NCBI GenBank assembly: GCA_023142835.1
Contig: JAGLIS010000024.1
Location: 1 to 5,037, forward strand
Length of the DNA stretch: 5,037 bases
From: Candidatus Pacearchaeota archaeon
Lineage (GTDB): Archaea; Nanobdellota; Nanobdellia; Pacearchaeales; GW2011-AR1
Reading direction: 5' to 3'
The notes beneath the pieces were generated by a model. That model was not told the origin of the DNA. It saw nothing but the letters and a program-made list of their open reading frames with translations, and searched no databases. Below are positions 1-5,037 of this stretch, in pieces. The position numbers were made by a program, and so were the translations under genes. The number at the start of each line of letters is the position of its first letter. Positions within the stretch are counted from its first letter, which is position 1.

Positions 1-90
1 AAGCCCTCCTAAAAAATAAATCAAAACAAAAATAGGAATCAATAACAAAAGTAACAAAAACTGCGGATATAAAAAAGACATTTGCATCAT
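1..90 (-). CDS. BatA-like membrane protein, N-terminal fragment (partial)
   Basis: The frame opens with ATG at 90-88 and stays open to the window edge, giving 30 codons; the rest lies outside. The peptide begins MMQMSFLYPQ and continues with six leucines, IPIFVLIYFL and GGL. That is a short polar start, an aromatic-Pro pair, then one hydrophobic helix interrupted by a proline (about residues 11-27). This pattern is known from the N-terminus of BatA-type proteins (aerotolerance-regulator N-terminal family), where a membrane helix precedes a vWA domain. The start overlaps the stop of the DUF58 gene in an ATGA, which implies translational coupling. A GAGGA lies 10 nt upstream of the first ATG; a second ATG follows immediately and a third is codon 4, so the exact start is uncertain. 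MoxR-DUF58-BatA is the standard gene order, and this supports the call. Only the membrane anchor is visible, so the vWA domain is inferred. Another small membrane protein cannot be excluded. Confidence 0.66.
   Translation of the reverse strand, partial: MMQMSFLYPQFLLLLLLIPIFVLIYFLGGL
87..90 (-). other. ATGA stop/start overlap between DUF58 gene and BatA-like gene
   Basis: On the coding strand, A90-T89-G88 is the start codon of the downstream gene and T89-G88-A87 is the stop of the DUF58 gene. A four-base overlap of this type is a common sign of translational coupling and of products made in similar amounts. Confidence 0.8.
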
Positions 91-968
91 CTTCTACTAG
101 TCCTCTGTTTTAAAAAAGAAACGAGAGGGACAACAGGAGACTCATTAGTAGTCAATCCAAGCAAATCTATATTTGAATCCAAAAAAAGTTTTTCTACAAG
201 ATGCTTTTGTCTAAGTGTTGAAATACTATATCTCTCCGAAGCAATTTTTGGATCAACAAGAATTTGATTCCTTGAATAAGGATCTTCTAAAACTAACGGA
301 GATAGATTTGCGGGGAGTCCCTCGTCTAAAAGATCCCTTACCATAATCGCAATAGTCTCAAATTTAGCAGAAAGTACCTTCAACGGTTCTCCACAACTTT
401 TATTTAAATGAATAAAATCAGAAACAAAAATAATCACTGAAGAAGATTTTATCAACCTCAATAAAAACTCAACCATATTTTGAAAATTAAAGTTCCCTCC
501 ATAAAGTGTTAAATCTGACAAACAACTATTCATCAAATAAAGTTGGTTACGTGAATTAGATGGAGGGATAACTTTAACAGCATTATCTGTCCACATAATT
601 AATCCTACATTATCATTAGAATTAAGTATTAAATGACCCAAGGCTGCAACAATCTCTGCCGCATATTCTGCTTTTAATTTATCTGAAGAACCAAACATCA
701 TACTATTACTCACATCGACCACAAAGTAAAAATCAAGATCCCTCTCTTCAATATACTGTCTAGCCAAAAGAGTATTCGCCTTCAAACTTGCTTTCCAATC
801 AATAGACGAAGCATCTTCATCAGGATTAAAATCCCTATAACGATCAAACTCCAAACCCTTCCCCCTAAAAATCGTCCTATATAGAATCCTCTTAAGTTTA
901 AATTTTTTCATAACACGTTCAAGCTCAGATACAACTTTGGCAAAATCAACTTTTAATTTAGGTTCCAT
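87..968 (-). CDS. DUF58 family protein with vWA-like fold, MoxR partner
   Basis: This is a complete 293-residue protein, the usual length of the short soluble DUF58 form without membrane helices; it should be cytosolic. The DUF58 signature spans residues 35-60: RGKGLEFDRYRDFNP, then D-x-x-x-SIDWKAS. The vWA-like core follows, with FVVDVSNSM at 82-90 carrying the metal-site D-x-S-x-S (D85, S87, S89). FVSDF at 181-185 supplies the second acidic position (D184). The C-terminal part (about 236-289), with R/Y-rich helices and a final FLKQR, matches the family ending. Where many family members have GGT, this protein reads GGN (157-159), so a metal-coordinating Thr may be absent. By family knowledge, DUF58 proteins are adaptors or partners of MoxR ATPases. 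An in-frame TAA at 977-975 leaves ATG at 968 as the only sensible start. No clear Shine-Dalgarno sequence precedes it. The gene begins 16 nt after moxR and its TGA overlaps the next ATG. Confidence 0.93.
   Translation of the reverse strand: MEPKLKVDFAKVVSELERVMKKFKLKRILYRTIFRGKGLEFDRYRDFNPDEDASSIDWKASLKANTLLARQYIEERDLDFYFVVDVSNSMMFGSSDKLKAEYAAEIVAALGHLILNSNDNVGLIMWTDNAVKVIPPSNSRNQLYLMNSCLSDLTLYGGNFNFQNMVEFLLRLIKSSSVIIFVSDFIHLNKSCGEPLKVLSAKFETIAIMVRDLLDEGLPANLSPLVLEDPYSRNQILVDPKIASERYSISTLRQKHLVEKLFLDSNIDLLGLTTNESPVVPLVSFLKQRTSRR
101..105 (-). promoter_or_regulatory. Possible Shine-Dalgarno (GAGGA) for the BatA-like gene
   Basis: GAGGA on the coding strand ends 10 nt before the ATG at 90. It lies in the last codons of the DUF58 gene, as expected for a coupled gene pair. 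It is short and could be chance in an AGA/AGG-rich tail. Confidence 0.4.
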
Positions 969-984
969 CTTAATTTATTATGCA

Positions 985-1938
985 CTAAGGGGCACTAATC
1001 TTTTCTAAAATCGAATTTATTATTTCTTCTGTTGAAATCTTCTTTGCCTCAGCCTCATAGTTCAAAATAATTCTATGTCTCAAAATATCAAAAACAACCT
1101 TTCGAACATCCGTAGGAATAACATAATCCCTACCATTCATTAGTGCCTCAGCTTTAGAAGAAATAAACAAAGCTATTGATGCTCGGGGACTTGCCCCATA
1201 ATCAATATAATTTGCAAGCTCAAAATTATGATTTCTTGTCTCACTAACAATCCTCACAATATATTCTTTAATAGCATCAGAACTAAATACTTCTTTTACT
1301 CTTTCCTGAAACATTATAATTTTTTCCGGCGACAAAACACTTTTCAAATCATAATCTTCAAATTTTTTTAATGTAACATTCACATCTAAAATACCTACCT
1401 CCTCTTTAAACTCAGGATATGAAATTAGCAATTTGAATAAAAACCTATCCACTTGAGCCTCAGGAAGAGAATAAACTCCTTTAGTCTCTACTGGATTCTC
1501 CGTCGCCATAACAAAAAAAGGTTGTGGCAAAGGATACGTTTTCTTTGCAAGAGTAATCATCTTCTCCTGCATTGCCTCTAACAGTGCGGACTGGGTTTTT
1601 GGCGGAGCCCGATTAATCTCATCAGCAATAACAAAATTTGTAAAAAGAGGTCCCTTTAAAACTTCAAAACCTTTCTTAGGAGTATAACTTTCGATACCTG
1701 TTAAATCTGATGGAAGCAAATCAACAGTAAACTGAACTCTCTTCATATCACAACCCATTATCTTCGCCATAGATTTAACAATCAAAGTCTTTGCAGTTCC
1801 AGGAACTCCTTCAACCAAAACATGACCATTACAAAGAATCGCTCTAATAATCCCCCTTATAACCTCCTTCTGACCCACGACAATCTCGGACATCTCTTTT
1901 TCTATTTCCTCAACAAGTTCCTTAACATCACCATTCAT
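985..1938 (-). CDS. MoxR-family AAA+ ATPase
   Basis: This complete 317-residue protein has the normal length for the family. Visible motifs in order are: Walker A GVPGTAKT (44-51); the MoxR-typical LLPSDLTG (74-81); Walker B VIADEINRA (103-111); sensor 1 ATENP (145-149); the arginine-finger region LPEAQVDRF (158-166, R165); and sensor 2 GASPRAS (248-254, R252). The helical lid follows to the end. All catalytic residues look intact, so it should be an active ATPase forming rings in the cytosol. Family knowledge: MoxR proteins act as chaperone-like ATPases with vWA proteins in maturing or activating protein complexes. The DUF58 gene and BatA-like start downstream place it in that module. ATG at 1938 is 5 nt after the stop of the surface-protein gene. 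A purine-rich AGGAGGGAG lies 16 nt upstream, within the previous gene's last codons, further away than usual. Translation probably depends partly on coupling. The gene symbol is left blank because the client is unknown. Confidence 0.97.
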   Translation of the reverse strand: MNGDVKELVEEIEKEMSEIVVGQKEVIRGIIRAILCNGHVLVEGVPGTAKTLIVKSMAKIMGCDMKRVQFTVDLLPSDLTGIESYTPKKGFEVLKGPLFTNFVIADEINRAPPKTQSALLEAMQEKMITLAKKTYPLPQPFFVMATENPVETKGVYSLPEAQVDRFLFKLLISYPEFKEEVGILDVNVTLKKFEDYDLKSVLSPEKIIMFQERVKEVFSSDAIKEYIVRIVSETRNHNFELANYIDYGASPRASIALFISSKAEALMNGRDYVIPTDVRKVVFDILRHRIILNYEAEAKKISTEEIINSILEKISAP

Positions 1939-1943
1939 CTTAT

Positions 1944-4900
1944 TTAGATATAATCTCCCTCCTGAGGTTTATTAAGTTTTATTCTTTTATAAATATATAT
2001 AATAATCCCTAAAATAAAAACAAACAAAACCGGAAAAATTAAATAATAAAAAATAGAATCCATTATATATCCTCCCCAGCTAACATTCTCATTCGAAGTT
2101 ATCGTCTCCTTACATGCACTAATTACTTCCTCAGATTTTTTTAATGCCTCATCTATCTTCCCTTGACTAAATAAAATTTTAGATTCCTCAACAGCCTCAG
2201 TTAATTCTATACATTGAGGATTCTCTGCAATAAATTTTTCTGTAAAAATAATCCTATTTTCTACTTCAGTAACATTCGTTTTATTTAAATAAATATAAAA
2301 AGATGCCCAGTCAGAAAATTTTGGTGCACTTACATTTGCAAAAATATTTGCCTTATACTTCCCTGACTTATCAGTATTTGCATAAATATTCATAGTGATA
2401 TTTTTAGATTCCCCCAATAATAATTGGTCAATATAATCCTCTGCAAAAGAAACACTCACGTCATCAGTCCATTCATTATTAAAACTAATTTCACTAGTGA
2501 GATTAATTCCTTCCAATGCTGTCAAACCCTCGTTCTTTATCAATAAAGGAATTTGTATGTGGGGCTCTTCATGAATCATAACATCACCGTTAGGAAATAT
2601 TATCTTTAAAGAATAATATTTAATTTCTGTCCTTGTTCCACTACTACCTCCTGAAGAAGGAGTAGGTTCTGGTGTCGTCGAAGGAGTCGTAAATGTTACC
2701 TTAAAATTATTACTCGTCGCATTACTCAAGCCATAATTTGTCCCATTATAATCTATCGCAGTTATATTTAACATTTCAGTAGTTGCACTATTCGGTGCAG
2801 GAATAGTTAACACCCAACCACTCGAAACACTTGCCCAAGGAGAACAAATTATACTCAAAGAATTATTACTCAAAACACTAAAATTAACGGTCTGATTATA
2901 ATACACGTCGTCATAATCTATATCAGAAAAAAGCCCACTAATATCTACACTAATTGGTAAATTATAAGTTGCCTGCTGAGATCCTATTGCCCCGCTAAAA
3001 CTAACTGGAAAATTTGTATGACTTACATTAGCACTCCAATTTACAGTAGTATTCATTTCAGTCCTATTTACAAGATTAAGATTTGAAGGATAAGTAATCA
3101 GTGTTAAATTTGTAAAATTACCATAAGTCTCGTCAGTAAAATTCGGCGTGAACTCCCAAGTCAAATTTGTATCGTTCCCATAATAACTCAAATTATATCT
3201 CAAAACACTATCAACATAAAACTCACAAGTCAAATTATCTCCAACAGAATGATTCACCCTAAAAGTTAAATTCGTAGTTTCATTCTCAGATAAAGAAAAA
3301 TTCTCAGACAGCGAAGGAAAAGTCACATTTGGCAAATCATAAACGAATATCCAAAAATCTCCTGAATCAGTATTATTGGAAGAGTCATTTACAGTTATAT
3401 TCAAATGATATTTCCCCGCATATGACTGATTAAAAGTCATATTCAAAATTCCTGAAGTCGTATTAAAAATCGTTTCATTATCATTTATAAAATTAGTCCC
3501 AGAAATAAAGTCATATGAAAAATCTAAAACACCTGAAGTATCATTACCATCTTCCTCATCACTAGCATTTATATCGAAGTAAAAACTTCTATTTATCGTG
3601 GAGGTTTGATTTGTAAGACTCATCAAAACAGGACTATCATCCACACCCAATATTGTAAGATTAAAACTCGTCCAATTACTCTCACCACCTTTATCAGTAG
3701 CATTTACAGTCACAGTATAATTTCCAATATTAATTTGTTCAGAAGTAAAGGTTGCTAAATACTTTGAATAATTCCCCCCAAAATCCTCGTGATAATTAAA
3801 ACTAAAATTAATTGCTTCCCCTACCACACTAATATTCTCAATAGTCACCGTAACATTCAGAGTTTCATTATAAACCGTTTTATTTATTATTAAAAAATCT
3901 TCATCATAAATATCAATATATAATTTAGTAGCATCCCCCTCGTTAGCAGTTACAGCATTAGTAGTTACATTCCTTGAAGCACCCTCCACAGATAGCGAGT
4001 CATTCTTAACCCAAGGAGCACTATTCACATTTGAAATATTAAAACTAAAACTTGTTACATTCGTTAAATATCCGTCGCTGGCAGTTATATTAAATTCCCA
4101 GAGACCAACATCTTGCTTCCAAGGCGTAAAATTAATTATTCCCGCACCTGTAAGATTAAAGTTCTGAAAAGCAGTAGTATTTATAAAACTTAAAACATCA
4201 CCGTCGCTATCATTCGCCCAAGCTTCTCCAGTTAAGTTAGTTAAATTCAGAAAAAATGATTCCGTCGTACTCAAAGTTGAATTAACAGTTATATTAAAAC
4301 TATAAGAAGTTTGACCCCAATAAGGAAAATTATTATTGAGAATTGTTAAATTAAATGATTTAGAACTGACAACACCATCCCCATCTGTAGCATTTACATT
4401 AATAGTATAATTCCCTTCCTCAGTTTCATTCGCTGTAAATTCTATTTTTGCCGTAGTCTCATTAGTAAGTTTCTCTCCACTAATAACTGGCATAGATAAA
4501 ATACTTAAATTAAAATTAGAAAGACTCAAAGACTGACTCAGATTTGACCGATTCAAAATTTCATAAGTAAAATTTGTAGTCTCATTATATCCATCTTGTT
4601 TATCTGGGACAACTAAATCATTATCCAAAACACTTAAATTAATTCTCTCTGCCTTCGATATCGAAGTAGTAACATCACTTATAACTCCAAGTTCTGGAGC
4701 GACATTAAGAGAATCATTTCTATTAACATAAAGATAAATTGATTCTGTTCTAGTCGGCTCTCCAGAGGTACGATCCTCTGCCGTAAAATTGATCGTCCAA
4801 TTTCCTATTTCTTCTTTTTGAGGGGTTACATTAATCTGAATTGTTCTCATATAATTTGAAGAATTTGTCTGATTAAGACCATAAAACCAGCTAGTATTAT

Positions 4901-5037
4901 AAACAGTGTAAGTTTCTCCCCCAACTTGATAAGGAACCTCAAGATTATTCAAAAAAGCCAAACTAGAAGTATTTAACTCATCTTCAGATGACTTAGTAGT
5001 TATATTAACATAGCAGATGAACGTTTCATTTTCCGTT
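1944..5037 (-). CDS. Giant Asn-rich surface protein with cadherin/Ig-like repeats and C-terminal membrane anchor (5' partial)
   Basis: About 1030 residues are visible. The frame is still open at the window edge, so the true start and any signal peptide lie upstream. The first start-like codon, TTG at 4961, is internal: 25 more codons read through above it and it is not followed by a signal peptide. Numbering from that TTG, beta-sandwich modules cover about 1-760, each ending in a motif such as GNYTINVNATDGDG (183-196) or GNYTVTVNATDKGG (413-426), as in cadherin-like repeats. Then come a Pro/Ser/Gly linker (758-776), another beta domain with IKNEG (808-812) resembling CARDB/NEW3-type folds (about 778-893), a helical part with C917 and C950 (897-956), one membrane helix (969-991) and a KRIKLNK tail. 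By hand count about 80 N-x-S/T sequons are present, none in the tail, which fits an extracellular glycoprotein. The final codons run 5 nt before moxR. The role is unknown: adhesin, S-layer-associated protein and MoxR client are all possible. No specific family is recognised over the full length. Confidence 0.9.
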   Translation of the reverse strand, partial: TENETFICYVNITTKSSEDELNTSSLAFLNNLEVPYQVGGETYTVYNTSWFYGLNQTNSSNYMRTIQINVTPQKEEIGNWTINFTAEDRTSGEPTRTESIYLYVNRNDSLNVAPELGVISDVTTSISKAERINLSVLDNDLVVPDKQDGYNETTNFTYEILNRSNLSQSLSLSNFNLSILSMPVISGEKLTNETTAKIEFTANETEEGNYTINVNATDGDGVVSSKSFNLTILNNNFPYWGQTSYSFNITVNSTLSTTESFFLNLTNLTGEAWANDSDGDVLSFINTTAFQNFNLTGAGIINFTPWKQDVGLWEFNITASDGYLTNVTSFSFNISNVNSAPWVKNDSLSVEGASRNVTTNAVTANEGDATKLYIDIYDEDFLIINKTVYNETLNVTVTIENISVVGEAINFSFNYHEDFGGNYSKYLATFTSEQINIGNYTVTVNATDKGGESNWTSFNLTILGVDDSPVLMSLTNQTSTINRSFYFDINASDEEDGNDTSGVLDFSYDFISGTNFINDNETIFNTTSGILNMTFNQSYAGKYHLNITVNDSSNNTDSGDFWIFVYDLPNVTFPSLSENFSLSENETTNLTFRVNHSVGDNLTCEFYVDSVLRYNLSYYGNDTNLTWEFTPNFTDETYGNFTNLTLITYPSNLNLVNRTEMNTTVNWSANVSHTNFPVSFSGAIGSQQATYNLPISVDISGLFSDIDYDDVYYNQTVNFSVLSNNSLSIICSPWASVSSGWVLTIPAPNSATTEMLNITAIDYNGTNYGLSNATSNNFKVTFTTPSTTPEPTPSSGGSSGTRTEIKYYSLKIIFPNGDVMIHEEPHIQIPLLIKNEGLTALEGINLTSEISFNNEWTDDVSVSFAEDYIDQLLLGESKNITMNIYANTDKSGKYKANIFANVSAPKFSDWASFYIYLNKTNVTEVENRIIFTEKFIAENPQCIELTEAVEESKILFSQGKIDEALKKSEEVISACKETITSNENVSWGGYIMDSIFYYLIFPVLFVFILGIIIYIYKRIKLNKPQEGDYI
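1955..1963 (-). promoter_or_regulatory. Shine-Dalgarno-like purine tract upstream of moxR
   Basis: On the coding strand this reads AGGAGGGAG, the strongest anti-16S-like match near any start in the window. It sits inside the last codons of the surface-protein gene (Gln-Glu-Gly), 16 nt before the moxR ATG. That is further than the usual 5-10 nt, so it may be simply coding sequence, or it may hold terminating ribosomes for re-initiation at moxR. Confidence 0.35.
1989..2057 (-). other. C-terminal transmembrane anchor of the surface protein
   Basis: Residues 969-991 form an unbroken hydrophobic stretch rich in Phe, Ile, Leu and Tyr (SIFYYLIFPVLFVFILG and onward). It is followed at once by the basic KRIKLNK and an acidic last few residues. 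Positive charges after the helix, and sequons only before it (the last at N959), put the bulk of the protein outside and the last 14 residues in the cytosol. No PGF-type archaeosortase signal is seen, so the helix itself is the likely anchor. Confidence 0.9.
2094..2273 (-). other. Juxtamembrane helical stalk with paired cysteines
   Basis: Residues 897-956 switch from beta-type, Asn/Thr-rich sequence to charged, helix-favouring sequence: a first helix around IIFTEKFIAENP, a second around IELTEAVEESKILFSQ, a turn at GKID, and a third around EALKKSEEVISACKETI. C917 and C950 lie at the start of the second helix and near the end of the third, placed so that an antiparallel hairpin could bring them together as a disulfide. 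The disulfide is inferred from spacing only. Confidence 0.55.
2634..2690 (-). other. Pro/Ser/Thr/Gly hinge in the surface protein
   Basis: Residues 758-776 read TTPSTTPEPTPSSGGSSGT, a low-complexity flexible linker. It separates the sequon-dense repeat region (about 74 sequons in 750 residues) from the sequon-poor C-terminal part (about 6 in 245). It is likely an exposed hinge or stalk and a possible O-glycosylation site; the latter is inferred. Confidence 0.75.
2739..4805 (-). repeat. Degenerate cadherin/Ig-like protein repeats within the surface gene
   Basis: Six copies of a module-ending motif, G-x-(Y/W)-x-(I/V/L)-x-(V/I/F)-x-A-x-D, are seen in the translation at residues 53, 183, 286, 413, 516 and about 728 (TTG at 4961 = residue 1). 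The fifth reads GKYHLNITVND and the sixth TEMLNITAIDYNG, with the leading glycine lost. Each is followed about 15 residues later by a hydrophobic closing strand such as FNLTIL (203-208 and 433-438). Spacings are 130, 103, 127, 103 and 212 residues, so a long module alternates with a short one, and the last gap holds one extra Ig-like module (about 545-648) without the motif. Acidic clusters such as DSDGD (251-255) and YDEDF (352-356) recall the calcium sites between cadherin-like domains; calcium binding is inferred only. Confidence 0.7.

Noticed and set aside
82..267. Plus-strand 61-codon frame
   Set aside because: It lies antisense inside the DUF58 gene, has no recognisable protein features and no supporting ribosome site; it is a shadow frame.
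969..984. Promoter or terminator between moxR and the DUF58 gene
   Set aside because: The gap is only 16 nt and shows no hairpin or clear TATA/BRE arrangement; AT-rich words here are expected from base composition.
1944..2060. Archaeosortase (PGF-type) or LPXTG sorting signal at the surface-protein C-terminus
   Set aside because: No PGF or LPXTG motif precedes the membrane helix; the protein ends with a plain helix and a basic tail.
4374..4415. Dockerin/EF-hand-like D-G-D-G calcium motif (also DSDGD near 4197-4211)
   Set aside because: The acidic residues fall at strand ends of cadherin-like modules, and the paired helices and 12-residue loop layout of an EF-hand or dockerin are absent.
2640..4960. 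CRISPR array or DNA tandem repeat suggested by recurring short AT-rich words
   Set aside because: The recurrences are degenerate, follow the reading frame and encode repeated protein modules; there are no constant-length spacers or exact repeats.

Overview
The window reads as a piece of one leftward (minus-strand) operon from an AT-rich archaeon, most likely of the DPANN type (Pacearchaeota/Woesearchaeota-like). The lineage is an inference. It rests on the A/T-rich codon use, the very high density of N-glycosylation sequons in a giant surface protein, the short soluble DUF58 protein, and tight ATGA-style gene packing. Nothing in the sequence names a species.

Layout in the direction of transcription (high to low coordinates). 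(1) 5037-1944: the C-terminal ~1030 residues of a very large, Asn/Thr/Ser-rich surface protein. Its N-terminus, with any signal peptide, lies beyond the window. It consists of tandem cadherin/Ig-like beta-sandwich modules, a Pro/Ser/Gly hinge, one more beta-sandwich domain, a helical stalk with two cysteines, one transmembrane helix and a short basic cytoplasmic tail. (2) 1938-985: a complete MoxR-family AAA+ ATPase, starting 5 nt after the surface-protein stop. (3) 968-87: a complete DUF58 protein with a vWA-like fold, starting 16 nt after the moxR stop. (4) 90-1: the first 30 codons of a membrane protein that looks like the N-terminus of a BatA-type vWA protein. It overlaps the DUF58 stop by an ATGA and runs off the window.

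MoxR + DUF58 + BatA-like is the classic MoxR/Bat module. In it a hexameric AAA+ ATPase works with metal-dependent vWA proteins to fold, insert or activate client complexes, often at the envelope. The point of interest is that the module here follows directly behind a huge, probably heavily glycosylated, membrane-anchored surface protein. That makes the protein a candidate client or co-regulated partner, although position is the only evidence. The surface protein also shows a long/short alternation of its modules with a ~230-residue period.

No RNA genes, CRISPR arrays, mobile elements, promoters or terminators could be supported. There is no gene-free stretch longer than 16 nt.
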